From positions 59,419 to 123,418 of the forward strand of contig NZ_JBJHDO010000016.1 of NCBI RefSeq assembly GCF_050958605.1: a DNA stretch of 64,000 bases. Direction: 5' to 3'. A program made the position numbers and the translations under genes. The stretch comes from G016756615 sp050958605 (GTDB taxonomy: Bacteria > Pseudomonadota > Alphaproteobacteria > Rhizobiales > Rhizobiaceae). Numbering within the stretch: the first letter of the stretch is position 1; each line of letters opens with the position of its first letter. Below, piece after piece: positions 33,414-42,550 of this stretch. The notes under the pieces are model-generated. The model ran no database searches, was not told the DNA's origin, and saw only the letters and a program-made list of their open reading frames with translations.

Positions 33414-35041
33414 ACGGGCCGCTTCTGAGCATCGAGAACCTGACTGTCGCCCTGCCCTCGGCGGGAGAGCGAAGCCATGCCGTCTCTGGCGTGAACCTTT
33501 CGCTCGAAGCCGGAGAGATCCTGTGCATCGTCGGCGAGTCGGGCTCCGGCAAATCGATCACCGCCTCGGCCGTGATGGGCTTGCTGCCGAGCGACCTGCT
33601 CAAAGTCGAATCGGGAGCGATCCGCTACGCCGGCCGAGACCTTCTGCGCCTTGGGGAGAACGAGATGCGCCGCCTGCGCGGCGCCAGGATCGGCATGATC
33701 TTCCAGGAGCCGATGACCTCCCTCAATCCGGTCATGAAAATCGGGCGACAGATCGAGGAAGTGCTGGAGGCGCACGACGTTCCAAAGGCGGAACGGTCGG
33801 CGCGCGCCCTTGCGCTTCTCGACGCCGTCGGTCTCCCCGATCCGGCAGGCATCGCCGAACGCTATCCGTTCCGTCTCTCCGGTGGCCAGCGCCAGCGTGT
33901 CATGATCGCCATGGCGATCGCGCTCGAGCCCGACATATTGATCGCCGACGAGCCGACCACCGCGCTCGACGTCACCACTCAGGCGCAGATCTTGAAGCTC
34001 ATCCGTGATCTGCAGCGTGAACGCGGCATGGGCGTGCTGTTCATCACGCATGATTTCGGCGTGGTTGCCGACATCGCCGACCGGGTCGCCGTCATGCAGA
34101 AGGGCAGGCTGGTCGAACTCGGCAAGGCCGACGAGATCCTGGTCAACCCGACGCATCTTTACACGCGCTCATTGATCGAGGCCGTCCCGCGCTTCCGCAG
34201 CGAGGCGGAACAGGCTCCCGACGCCAGCCAGGAAGTCCTCGCCGTGAAGGGCCTCACGAAGGTCTATCACACCGGTGGAGGCTTCTTCGGCGCAGCCCGC
34301 GAAATGAAAGCCGTCGACGACGTGTCCTTCTCCATCTCGCGCGGCGAAACTCTCGGGCTGGTCGGCGAAAGCGGTTCCGGAAAATCCACCATCGGCCAGT
34401 GCATCATGCGACTGCACAGCATCGACGGCGGGACCGTCCTCTTCAACGGCATCAATGTCGCCGAAGCCAGGGGCGCGACGCTCCACGCCTACCGTGCCAA
34501 GGCGCAGATGATCTTCCAGGATCCATTTGCTTCTCTCAATCCACGCCACAAGGTCGGCCGCTCGATCATGGCCGGGCCGCTCGCGCATGGCGTCGAAAAA
34601 GCGACCGCGGTGAGACGCATGGAACGGCTGCTGGAACGCGTGGGGCTGAAAGCCTCGGCCGCCGACCGTTACCCGCACGAATTTTCAGGCGGCCAGCGCC
34701 AGCGCATCGGGATCGCGCGTGCCCTCGCCGTCGAGCCGGACCTGCTCGTGGCGGACGAGGCGGTGTCGGCGCTGGACGTCTCGGTGCAGGCACAGGTGTT
34801 GGACCTGCTGCGCGAGATCCGCGACGAGTTCCGGCTGGCCATGCTGTTCATCACCCACGACCTGCGTGTCGCCTCGCAGATCTGCGACCGCGTGATCGTC
34901 CTGCACAAGGGCCGCATCGTCGAGGAGGGCGAAGTGACCAGCGTCTTCCAGTCACCGCGCGATCCCTACACCCAAAGGCTGCTGGCCGCGGTTCCCGGCA
35001 AGAACTGGCACGGGACGATCGAAGAATCCCAGCCGACGTAA
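33410..35041 (+). CDS. Fused double ABC ATPase for the dipeptide-type transporter (DppD-DppF)
   Basis: The 543-residue protein carries two complete ABC domains. The first has Walker A GESGSGKS (~48), signature LSGGQRQR (~153) and Walker B ILIADEPTT. The second has GESGSGKS (~325), FSGGQRQR and LLVADEAVS. The zinc-cysteine C-terminal extension of DppD/F is reduced. Fusions of this kind (GsiA/YejF-like) are common in rhizobia. ATG at 33410 overlaps the upstream stop; the longer frame to 33296 lies inside dppC. Confidence 0.93.
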   Translation: MNGPLLSIENLTVALPSAGERSHAVSGVNLSLEAGEILCIVGESGSGKSITASAVMGLLPSDLLKVESGAIRYAGRDLLRLGENEMRRLRGARIGMIFQEPMTSLNPVMKIGRQIEEVLEAHDVPKAERSARALALLDAVGLPDPAGIAERYPFRLSGGQRQRVMIAMAIALEPDILIADEPTTALDVTTQAQILKLIRDLQRERGMGVLFITHDFGVVADIADRVAVMQKGRLVELGKADEILVNPTHLYTRSLIEAVPRFRSEAEQAPDASQEVLAVKGLTKVYHTGGGFFGAAREMKAVDDVSFSISRGETLGLVGESGSGKSTIGQCIMRLHSIDGGTVLFNGINVAEARGATLHAYRAKAQMIFQDPFASLNPRHKVGRSIMAGPLAHGVEKATAVRRMERLLERVGLKASAADRYPHEFSGGQRQRIGIARALAVEPDLLVADEAVSALDVSVQAQVLDLLREIRDEFRLAMLFITHDLRVASQICDRVIVLHKGRIVEEGEVTSVFQSPRDPYTQRLLAAVPGKNWHGTIEESQPT

Positions 35042-35071
35042 AGGCGTGAAAGAAATCCAGAGGAGACAGAC

Positions 35072-36667
35072 ATGAACGACATGACGATCAACAGGCGCAC
35101 GATGCTGATGGCGGCATCGAGCTCGCTGCTCGCCGGCTTGATGCCGCAATTCGCGCTGGCGCAGGCGAGTGACCCCGCCCGCATGAATATCATCGCCTTT
35201 CCCGAACCGCCGACGCTGTTCATCGGCCTCGACCAGAACGGTTCCACCCAGACGGTCGCGGGCAAGATGTATGAAAGCCTGCTGACGTTCGATTTCGATT
35301 TTACCCCGCGGCCGAGCCTCGCCGAATCCTGGGAGATCTCGGACGACAAGCTGACCTACACCTTCAAGCTGGTGAAGAACGCCAAGTGGCATGACGGCAA
35401 GCCCTTCACCGCCGAAGACGTCGTCTTCACCACCAAGGAGTTCCTGACGGAGGTCCATCCGCGTGCACGCGCGATTTTCTCCAATTGCGAGACGATCGAG
35501 GCGCTCGACGAGCACACCGTCCGCTTCGTGCTCAAGAAGCCGTTCGCGCCCTTCCTGATGGGCTTCGAAATGTCGACGGCTCCGATGATCCCGGCGCATC
35601 TTTACCGAGGGACCGACTTCCGCGCCAATCCGAACAACAACAACCCCATCGGAACCGGCCCCTTCAAGCTGGCCGAATGGAAGCGCGGTTCCTTCATCCG
35701 CCTCGTCAAGAATCCCGACTATCACGGCGAGGGCGAGCCACATCTGGAAGAGATCATCTTCCCGATCCTGCCCGACGCCAGCGCCCGCGCGGTCGCGATC
35801 GAGCAGGGCCAGGTCCAGCAGGGCCAGTTCTTCGATGTCGAGATGTTCGACGTGCAGCGGCTCGCGTCGCTACCGCATATCCAGCTGATCACCAAGGGCT
35901 ACGAGTTTTACGCCCCCGTCGCGCGCATCGAATTCAACACGCGCGTGGAGCCTTTCAACGACAAGCGGTTCCGCCAGGCGATCTGCTACGCGCTCGACAA
36001 GCAGATGTTCACGGACACCATCTTCTTCGGCCTCGGCAAGCCGGCAGTCAGTCCGTTCAGCTACCGCACGCGCTTCTATGACGACAAGGTCAAGACCTAC
36101 GAATACGATATCGAAAAGGCCAAGGCGCTGCTCGACGAGATGGGCCTGAAGCCTGACGCGAGCGGCGTCCGCACCCGCGTCACCTTCCTGCGCCTGCCCT
36201 GGGGCGAGACGTGGTCGCGCTTCGCCGAGATGGTCAAGCAGTCGCTCGCGCTGATCGGCATCGAAGTCGAGATCGAGGCATCCGACCCTGCCTCCTGGAC
36301 CCAGCGCTATGCCAACTGGGATTTCCAGATGACGTCGAGCTATCCCTACCAATTCGGCGACCCGGCGCTCGGTGTCTCGCGTTTCTTCGTTTCCAGCAAT
36401 ATCCGCAAGGGTGTCGCCTATTCGAACTGCACTGGCTATTCCAATCCGGAGGTGGACGCGCTCTTCGAGAAGGGTGCGTCCGCCACGTCCGACGAGGAGC
36501 GCCAGGCGGCGTACTCCGAGGTGCAGAAGATCCTGACCGAGGATGTGCCGATGGCCTGGCTTGTCGAGGTCGAGTTGCCGACTCTCCTCGACAAGAAATA
36601 TGAGGACGTCGTGGTTTCGGCGATTGGCGTCAATGAAAGCTATCGCAAGGCCAGGAAAGCATCCTGA
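35072..36667 (+). CDS. ABC transporter substrate-binding protein, family 5 (DppA/OppA type)
   Basis: The 531-residue periplasmic binding protein has a twin-arginine-type leader INRRTMLMAASSSLLAGLMP ending near LAQA. The SBP_bac_5 hallmarks are PSLAESWEISDDKLTYTFKL, WHDGKPFTAEDVVFT and NPIGTGPFKLAEWKRG. It should deliver a peptide-like or other amide ligand to the transporter encoded upstream. It stands 30 bp after the ATPase gene with AGAGGAG as ribosome site. Ligand identity is not readable. Confidence 0.92.
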   Translation: MNDMTINRRTMLMAASSSLLAGLMPQFALAQASDPARMNIIAFPEPPTLFIGLDQNGSTQTVAGKMYESLLTFDFDFTPRPSLAESWEISDDKLTYTFKLVKNAKWHDGKPFTAEDVVFTTKEFLTEVHPRARAIFSNCETIEALDEHTVRFVLKKPFAPFLMGFEMSTAPMIPAHLYRGTDFRANPNNNNPIGTGPFKLAEWKRGSFIRLVKNPDYHGEGEPHLEEIIFPILPDASARAVAIEQGQVQQGQFFDVEMFDVQRLASLPHIQLITKGYEFYAPVARIEFNTRVEPFNDKRFRQAICYALDKQMFTDTIFFGLGKPAVSPFSYRTRFYDDKVKTYEYDIEKAKALLDEMGLKPDASGVRTRVTFLRLPWGETWSRFAEMVKQSLALIGIEVEIEASDPASWTQRYANWDFQMTSSYPYQFGDPALGVSRFFVSSNIRKGVAYSNCTGYSNPEVDALFEKGASATSDEERQAAYSEVQKILTEDVPMAWLVEVELPTLLDKKYEDVVVSAIGVNESYRKARKAS

Positions 36668-36732
36668 CGAAACATCGGGCGGCGGCCGCGGGAGAACCGG
36701 GGCCGCCCTTTTCCATTTGGGAGTATCCGACA

Positions 36733-37542
36733 ATGAAGTGGCCGAACAATGCGCGCTGCGCGGTGATGCTGACTGCGGATTTCGACGCCGAGACCTTGTG
36801 GCTCTCGCGCGATCCGGCCAATGTCAAGCGGCCGGGCGTGCTGTCTCAGGGAATCTATGGGGGCGTTCGCGGGGTACCCGAGATCCTCAAGGTGTTCCGC
36901 AGCTACGACCTGCCGGCAACATTCTACATCCCGGGATGGACCGCCGAGAAATACGCCGATCGGGTCGAGGCGATCCTCGCTGACGGGCATGAGATCGGTC
37001 ACCATGGCTACCTTCACGAATGGACCGATCCCGATAAGCCGGATGTAGAGCGCGCAACATTCGAAAAAGGGCTGGAGGCGCTCGACCGCGTGGCGGGCAT
37101 ACGCCCGACGGGCTATCGCTCCCCCGCCGGCGAGACCAGTCCCAACCTGATCGGCCTCTTGAAGGAATACGGCTTCCTCTACGATTCATCGCTGATGACC
37201 GACGTGTTTCCCTATCGGCACGTGATGCCGGACGGGACGCCCGGACCGGTCGAACTGCCTTGGCACTGGTCCAACGACGATGCCCCCTTCATGATGTTCG
37301 CCGTCCAGACGCCGCGCCCCCTCTTCACCAACGACCATATCTTCCAGGTCTGGCGCGATGAATTCGATGCGATCTACGAATGGGGTGGGCTCTACAACCT
37401 CGTCATGCATCCCCAATTCTCCGGGAGGCCTTCGCGCACCATGCTTTTGCGGCGCATGATCGAGCACATACTCAGCAAGCCCGACGTGTGGATCGCCAGG
37501 GGGCGCGAGGTGGCTGCCGCCTGGGCTGCCGAGAACGAGTAA
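36733..37542 (+). CDS. Polysaccharide-deacetylase (NodB) family metal hydrolase
   Basis: The 269-residue protein has the NodB fold. The metal-binding Asp lies in TADFDAE (D16) and HEIGHHGYLHEW supplies H91 and H95; GYRSPAGETSP and a late NLVMHPQFSGRP complete the site. It has no signal peptide, and its closest pattern is the cytoplasmic HpPgdA/allantoinase PuuE-like subset, which hydrolyses amides rather than surface glycans. As part of the dpp operon it probably deacylates or ring-opens the imported compound. Confidence 0.85.
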   Translation: MKWPNNARCAVMLTADFDAETLWLSRDPANVKRPGVLSQGIYGGVRGVPEILKVFRSYDLPATFYIPGWTAEKYADRVEAILADGHEIGHHGYLHEWTDPDKPDVERATFEKGLEALDRVAGIRPTGYRSPAGETSPNLIGLLKEYGFLYDSSLMTDVFPYRHVMPDGTPGPVELPWHWSNDDAPFMMFAVQTPRPLFTNDHIFQVWRDEFDAIYEWGGLYNLVMHPQFSGRPSRTMLLRRMIEHILSKPDVWIARGREVAAAWAAENE

Positions 37543-37548
37543 CCCCCG

Positions 37549-38301
37549 GTGGCAGTCTTTTCCGGCAAAACCGTCGTCGTGACCGGGGCTTCTTCCGGCC
37601 TCGGTCTCGCGACGGCCCAACTCCTGGCGGAGCGCGGGGCCGCGCTCGAACTTCTGGACATCTCGGCCGGCCGCCTCGAAGCGGCGCGCGACGATCTGCG
37701 CAAGCGTGGCGCAGAGGTGGAAATTCACCGCGTCGACGTAACGGACGGCGCTGCCGTTGCCGCGGCTTTCGCCGCGATCGCCCGTTGCGATGCGCTGGTC
37801 AACAGCGCCGGAATGGAAGGTCCCGCCGGCCCGCTCGAGACATGTGATCTCGATGCCGTCGACCGCGTGCTGGCAGTCAACCTCCGCGGCAGCCTCGCCT
37901 GCGCGCAGCAGGCCATTTTTCGCATGAAGGGCGCCGGCCTGGGAGGCGCGATCGTCAATGTCGCGTCGACGGCAGGGCTGCTCGGCTCGCGCCGTCTCGG
38001 AGCCTACGCCCTTTCCAAGGCGGCAGTGATATCGATGACGCGCTCGCTCGCGCTCAGCCTCGCCGGAGACGGGATCCGCGTCAATGCGGTCTGTCCTGGC
38101 TCGATCGACAGCGAGATGTTCGACCGCACGTTGGCCTCGGCCGACCCGGAGGCCGAGCGTCGCGCCATGATCGCGCTGCATCCGCTCGGCCGGCTTGGCA
38201 AGCCGGTGGAAGTGGCGGAAGCGATCGCCTTCCTGGCTTCGCCCGCCGCGGCTTACATCACCGGTGTGAGCCTGCCCGTCGACGGAGGGCGCCTCGCATG
38301 A
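37549..38301 (+). CDS. Short-chain dehydrogenase/reductase (SDR)
   Basis: A 250-residue classical SDR: TGASSGLG cofactor motif (~13), NSAGMEG, catalytic S in VNVASTAG, YALSK (Tyr-x-x-x-Lys, ~154) and a C-terminal GVSLPVDGG. Asp after the second strand (LLDIS) favours NAD. It starts with GTG 6 bp after the deacetylase stop and overlaps the following SDR by 4 bp. The substrate alcohol or ketone is unknown. Confidence 0.9.
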   Translation: MAVFSGKTVVVTGASSGLGLATAQLLAERGAALELLDISAGRLEAARDDLRKRGAEVEIHRVDVTDGAAVAAAFAAIARCDALVNSAGMEGPAGPLETCDLDAVDRVLAVNLRGSLACAQQAIFRMKGAGLGGAIVNVASTAGLLGSRRLGAYALSKAAVISMTRSLALSLAGDGIRVNAVCPGSIDSEMFDRTLASADPEAERRAMIALHPLGRLGKPVEVAEAIAFLASPAAAYITGVSLPVDGGRLA

Positions 38302-39041
38302 AGCCTCGCGTTGCAATCGTCACGGGCGCGGCCGCGGGCATCGGGACAGCGATCGCGGCGCGCTTCCTCGCTGACGGCTATGCGGTGATGGCCGTCGATC
38401 GCGCAACCCGGCCTGAAGATTTTCGCGTCGAGCCCGGGTGTAGCGCTTTTCTGCAGGCGGATCTTGCGGACAAGGCGGTGGCCGGTGAGATCGCCGCCGC
38501 CGCCAGCGCGCTCGGTACTGTCGATGCGTTGATCAACAATGCCGGCATAGGCGGATCACGACCGGTGGCGCAGACCGACGACGACAGCTGGGAAAAGATC
38601 CTCGACGTCAATCTTGGCGCCGCGTTCCGGCTTTCCCGCGCCGTACTTCCCGGGATGATCGAGCGCGGCAAGGGCAGCATCGTCCACATCGCGTCGATCT
38701 TCGGAGAGGTCGGCTATCGCGGGACAGCGGCCTATGCCGCGTCCAAGGCGGCCCTTGCCGGGCTCACGCGGCAGATGGCGGCCGATTATGGTCCAGCCGG
38801 CATCCGCGTCAATGCCGTCGCGCCGGGTCTCATCGAAACCGCCATGACGGCGAAGCTTCTCCAGGACCCGACCTATCGGGACCTCATGCTCAACAGTACG
38901 CCCGTGGGCCGCACCGGAAAGCCGCGGGAAGTGGCGGGCGTCGTCGCATTCCTCTGCTCCGACGACGCGTCCTTCGTCAACGGAGAGACCATCGCCGTCG
39001 ACGGTGGCTGGCGCGCGACCCGTATGAAGGTTTCGGGGTAG
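38298..39041 (+). CDS. Short-chain dehydrogenase/reductase (SDR)
   Basis: A second classical SDR (247 residues): VTGAAAGIG, NNAGIGG, VHIASIFG, YAASK and ETIAVDGGW. Asp in VMAVDRATR again favours NAD(H). Translationally coupled to the first SDR (ATGA at 38298) and the last gene of the rightward operon begun at 31594. Two SDRs in tandem often perform sequential or epimerising redox steps. Confidence 0.9.
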   Translation: MKPRVAIVTGAAAGIGTAIAARFLADGYAVMAVDRATRPEDFRVEPGCSAFLQADLADKAVAGEIAAAASALGTVDALINNAGIGGSRPVAQTDDDSWEKILDVNLGAAFRLSRAVLPGMIERGKGSIVHIASIFGEVGYRGTAAYAASKAALAGLTRQMAADYGPAGIRVNAVAPGLIETAMTAKLLQDPTYRDLMLNSTPVGRTGKPREVAGVVAFLCSDDASFVNGETIAVDGGWRATRMKVSG

Positions 39042-39047
39042 CTTCTG

Positions 39048-39347
39048 TTATTGGCCCGCCAACCCTCTGAAAACGGCCGCCGCCAGGATACCGGTGACGA
39101 TCACCACGATCAGGGGAAGCCGCCAGGCGGCAAGCACGACGAGGACGGCCGCTACCGTTTCCGGCCAGCCGGTCGCAAGCACCGTCGGAGCGATGATCGC
39201 CCCCAGCACCGCGACGGGCATGGCTTCGAACGCCGCCTTCAGCCGGCCGCGCCGGGCAAATCCTTCAGGGACGAAGAACCCGGCCAGACGCGTCGCGACG
39301 GTGGCGGCAGCCATGGCGACGATGGTGGCGAGCACGTCCGGGTTCAC
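39048..39347 (-). CDS. azlD: AzlD family membrane protein
   Basis: The 99-residue small subunit of an AzlCD exporter for branched-chain or other amino acids. Four hydrophobic helices fill the chain (MNPDVLATIVAMAAATVATR, VAVLGAIIAPTVLATGW, VAAVLVVLAAWRLPLIVVIV). It overlaps azlC by 4 bp, the standard arrangement, and converges on the SDR operon with only a few bases between the stops. Confidence 0.9.
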   Translation of the reverse strand: MNPDVLATIVAMAAATVATRLAGFFVPEGFARRGRLKAAFEAMPVAVLGAIIAPTVLATGWPETVAAVLVVLAAWRLPLIVVIVTGILAAAVFRGLAGQ

Positions 39348-40105
39348 GCGCGGTCCTTTCCGATGCCGGCATCATCGCGGCTCGGATCGGCGGCAATGGC
39401 CGCTGCGGCGATACCGGCCAGCGCGCCGGCGGCGATCGACAGAGGTCCGGGATAAACCAGGTGGACCGCGGTCGCGGCAGCCGCGCTCGCCAGGATGGTG
39501 ACGACAAAACCCGATCGCTGACGGAACCCCATGATGAGGCCGATGAAGATGGCGATAAAGGCGAAGTCGAAACCCCAGGCCTTGGGCTCGGTGATCAGCC
39601 GGCCGGCGAGACTTCCGACCACCGTCGCGATCACCCAGTTCGCGTAGAAGAAAACGACGAGCCCGGCATAGAAAGCCGGCGTCAGCCTTTGCCGCGCGGC
39701 GCGCGCCTCGGCGAAGGCCCATATTTCGTCGGCCAGGAAGAACATGGCGGCGGCGCGCAACCGGCGCGGAAAGCCGCCCATATGCCTGAGGACCGAAGCG
39801 CTCATGAAGGCATGCCGAAGATTGACCACCAGCGTGCCGATCCCGATCGCCAGCCAGGCGGGCGGCGACTGCCATGTGTCGAGCGCGATGAACTGGGCGC
39901 TGCCGGCGAAGACCAGGGCGGACATCAGCCCCGTCTCCAGCGTGCTCAGGCCTCGATCCGCGGCCAGCGCGCCGAGAAGGACCGCAAAGGGCGCGGCCGC
40001 GGCAATCGCGGGAAGGCTGATGGTTACGGCCTCCCGAAACTCGGCAAGAGGCTTGGGGGAAGCGTAGGTCGGGTTCGAGGCGGCTTTGTCTGGTGCGTAA
40101 TCCAT
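39344..40105 (-). CDS. azlC: AzlC family amino-acid exporter
   Basis: The 253-residue inner-membrane protein of the AzlC/YgaZ family: PFAVLLGALAADRGLSTLE, the conserved AGSAQFIALD near residue 68, and LRHAFMSASVLRH. It forms the exporter with AzlD. The AraC gene 41 bp upstream reads the same way and is its likely activator. Confidence 0.92.
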   Translation of the reverse strand: MDYAPDKAASNPTYASPKPLAEFREAVTISLPAIAAAAPFAVLLGALAADRGLSTLETGLMSALVFAGSAQFIALDTWQSPPAWLAIGIGTLVVNLRHAFMSASVLRHMGGFPRRLRAAAMFFLADEIWAFAEARAARQRLTPAFYAGLVVFFYANWVIATVVGSLAGRLITEPKAWGFDFAFIAIFIGLIMGFRQRSGFVVTILASAAAATAVHLVYPGPLSIAAGALAGIAAAAIAADPSRDDAGIGKDRA

Positions 40106-40146
40106 CGCGGCAGGTCGTTTCGAATGGCCGTATCTTGCGGCCTTCG

Positions 40147-41070
40147 TTAAGCGACTTGCCGGGCTTCGGCTTGGACAAAAGTGACGGATTTCGGCTTCGC
40201 CCGCATGGCCAGGCGGAATATTCCCGGCGACACGCCGATGCGCGCCTTGAAGGCGCGGTTGAGGTGGCTCTGGTCGTAGAAGCCGCAGGCGACCGCCACT
40301 TCGGCAGGCGACCCGCCGTCGACGAGCATCCGACGGGCTGCACGAATGCGACGATCGGTCAGCCAGGCATGGGGCGTGAGGCCAGTCTCCCGGCGCATGG
40401 CGCGGATGAGCCGGGTGCGCGGTATCCCGGCAACATCGGAAAGGGTCGCAAGATTGACCGTTTCGGAATAGCGCGCGTCCAGATAGTCGATCGCCCGCGC
40501 GACCGGACCGCCTTCCCTGGGAGGGGGCCGCTCCGATGCCGCCAGAATGGGATTTGCGGTGCTGCCATGGCGCGCAAGCAGACGGACGAAAAATCCTAGC
40601 AGCCTTTCATCAAGTTCGAGCGCATCCCCACCGGCCTCGGCAAAGCGATGGACGGCGGCGAGCATGTTCGCCAGCTCCGCGTCGGCAACGATGGGCCCGG
40701 CGAAGTGGGGCTGCCCGACAGGAGGCCGTTCGCTCGCGTCGGCCGCCGCCTCCAGCAGCAGCTCCGCGGAGGGATAGCTGATCCGATAGGCGAAGCCGTC
40801 GCCCGCCGGCTCGCCGTCATGGACGACACCGGGATCGATCAGGACGAGATCGCCGGGGCGAGCATAGTGGCGGCAGCCCCCGATCGTGAATGTCTCGCAT
40901 CCCGCTACGATCGTTCCGACCACGAAAGACTCATGCGTATGCGGCGAATAGGCATGGCTCCGGAACCGCGCCGCAAGGCATTCGAGCGCGTGTGCTCGGG
41001 GAATGCTGAAGAAACGCGCGGTCTCTTCAACGGCAAGCGGGTTCAAATGATACGACTGGTCCGGCGACAT
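40147..41070 (-). CDS. AraC-family transcriptional regulator
   Basis: The 307-residue regulator has an N-terminal cupin sensor (HTHESFVVGTIVAG, RPGDLVLIDPGVVHDG) and a C-terminal double helix-turn-helix (NLATLSDVAGIPRTRLIRAM, VAVACGFYDQSHLNRAFKAR, GVSPGIFR). I use ATG 41070 (MSPDQSYHLNP); the frame is open to 41343, but that upstream part does not resemble protein. It is cotranscribed with azlCD and probably induces export in response to an amino acid. Confidence 0.88.
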   Translation of the reverse strand: MSPDQSYHLNPLAVEETARFFSIPRAHALECLAARFRSHAYSPHTHESFVVGTIVAGCETFTIGGCRHYARPGDLVLIDPGVVHDGEPAGDGFAYRISYPSAELLLEAAADASERPPVGQPHFAGPIVADAELANMLAAVHRFAEAGGDALELDERLLGFFVRLLARHGSTANPILAASERPPPREGGPVARAIDYLDARYSETVNLATLSDVAGIPRTRLIRAMRRETGLTPHAWLTDRRIRAARRMLVDGGSPAEVAVACGFYDQSHLNRAFKARIGVSPGIFRLAMRAKPKSVTFVQAEARQVA

Positions 41071-41286
41071 CGCGGGAGCGTCAATCCTTGCGGCGATCGG
41101 GCGTCGTGCCTGCACGCCTCCTGAAGGCGTAAGGCAGCATTCTTTCGGACAATGTGGCGTCGTAAACACCGGGTGCCAAGGTGTTATGGAAGTGTGAATG
41201 GTTTTTGCCGCAATTCGATGCTCAAAACAGGACAGGCGCCGCGATTCTATCGGGCAAGCCGTATTGGGGAAATCTGCAGGGCAGGC

Positions 41287-41517
41287 ATGGCGAAGGCGAA
41301 GATCAACCCACCTGGACATCCTATCGACGACAGCAGATACCAACCAGAGTGCCAGTTCGCTCTCGAGCCCTCGGTGACCAAGCTCCTGCAGATGGCCGAG
41401 CAGGCCGGGTGGGATCCCCGCCAGGCCGCCTACGCCGTGATGATGCTGGCTGCCCAGGCCGTGACCGAGTCGGGGCCCGTCGAAGCCGGCCCCGGCATCG
41501 CCGAGACCTTGTCATAA
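41287..41517 (+). CDS. Small conserved-looking protein of unknown function
   Basis: A 76-residue soluble protein begins MAKAKINPPGHPIDDSRYQP and has one amphipathic helical hairpin (VTKLLQMAEQAGWDPRQAAY, then AVMMLAAQAVTES). The longer frame from 41152 includes divergent-promoter sequence and lacks a ribosome site. Codon usage fits the host. The function is unknown; it stands alone between the AraC gene and a leftward SDR. Confidence 0.6.
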   Translation: MAKAKINPPGHPIDDSRYQPECQFALEPSVTKLLQMAEQAGWDPRQAAYAVMMLAAQAVTESGPVEAGPGIAETLS

Positions 41518-41545
41518 AGCGCCGCGGCCCTCCGGAGGGACGCGG

Positions 41546-42304
41546 TCAATTCGATATCTGTTCGAGGAACGGCAGATTGCCGGCCATGAGACCGGCGTCG
41601 ACATTTAACGTCACGCCCGTGATACCGCTCGCTGCGGACGACGCAAGGAATGCGGCCGCGCGCGCCACTTCCGCCGGCTCCACCAGTCTCCCCAGCGGAT
41701 AGAGCCGGCTGACGGCAGCAAGGATACCGGGTTTTTCGGCGATGCGATGATCCCAGGCGCCGGTGCGAATGGAGCCGGGCACGACCACATTCGCCCTGAC
41801 ACCGTTCTTCCCCTCTTCCGTCGCGATTGCGCGCATCCAGGCGTTGAGCGCCGCCTTGGCCGCTGAATAGGCGGGGTTGCCGCAATGAGCCAACGCATTC
41901 ACGGAGGAGATGAAGACGAATGCCGCGCCCGATGGGCGATTGCGCATGGATGGAAGCAACGCCTTCGACAGCAGCGCTGCGCTGCGGAAGTTGAGGTCCA
42001 TCTCACGATCGAGCGCCTCTGTCGTCACTTCGGCCAGCGTCTCGGCGCGCGTCCAGCCCGCATTGGAAATGACTGCCGCCGGAGCTCCGGCCCGGATAAT
42101 CCGCTCGGCCGCTGCGGCGACCGCGGCGTCGTCGAGCAGGTCGAAATGATGGCTCTCGGCAATTCCGTCCGCCGTGAGGTCCATGTCCTCCCGGTCGCAC
42201 GCGACGACTTTTGCGCCGCCTGCGGACAGGACCTTCACCATGGCGCTTCCGACGCCGCCGGCCGCACCGGTGAGCACGACCCTGCCCCCTGCGAAATCGA
42301 TCAT
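41546..42304 (-). CDS. Short-chain dehydrogenase/reductase (SDR)
   Basis: A 252-residue SDR: LTGAAGGVG, SNAGWTR, FISSVNA, YSAAK (catalytic Tyr/Lys) and GVTLNVDAGL. Asp-Arg in VVACDRED points to NAD. ATG at 42304 follows GGAGGAG at optimal spacing. Monocistronic and divergent from the amidohydrolase at 42551; the ~246-bp gap between them has no visible gene. Confidence 0.9.
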   Translation of the reverse strand: MIDFAGGRVVLTGAAGGVGSAMVKVLSAGGAKVVACDREDMDLTADGIAESHHFDLLDDAAVAAAAERIIRAGAPAAVISNAGWTRAETLAEVTTEALDREMDLNFRSAALLSKALLPSMRNRPSGAAFVFISSVNALAHCGNPAYSAAKAALNAWMRAIATEEGKNGVRANVVVPGSIRTGAWDHRIAEKPGILAAVSRLYPLGRLVEPAEVARAAAFLASSAASGITGVTLNVDAGLMAGNLPFLEQISN

Positions 42305-42550
42305 GATCTCCTCCCTCGAGCCGGCCAATTCGCTGCCGACCCTCCATCGAATCCCCCGCCTTTGACGTCAGGGAGATGTCGAGAGGGAAAGATGCTGGCG
42401 GTCTTGTAATAAAGCAACATGATTCCGAGAAAAATGTTGCTTTCCAACACGGACTGAATCACCATGCCGGTAAAGGGACAGGGCGGGCTCGCGACGCCGT
42501 CGCCGCCAGAGCGGCGGCGTCGCGATGGAACACCTCGTGAGGGAACCAGG

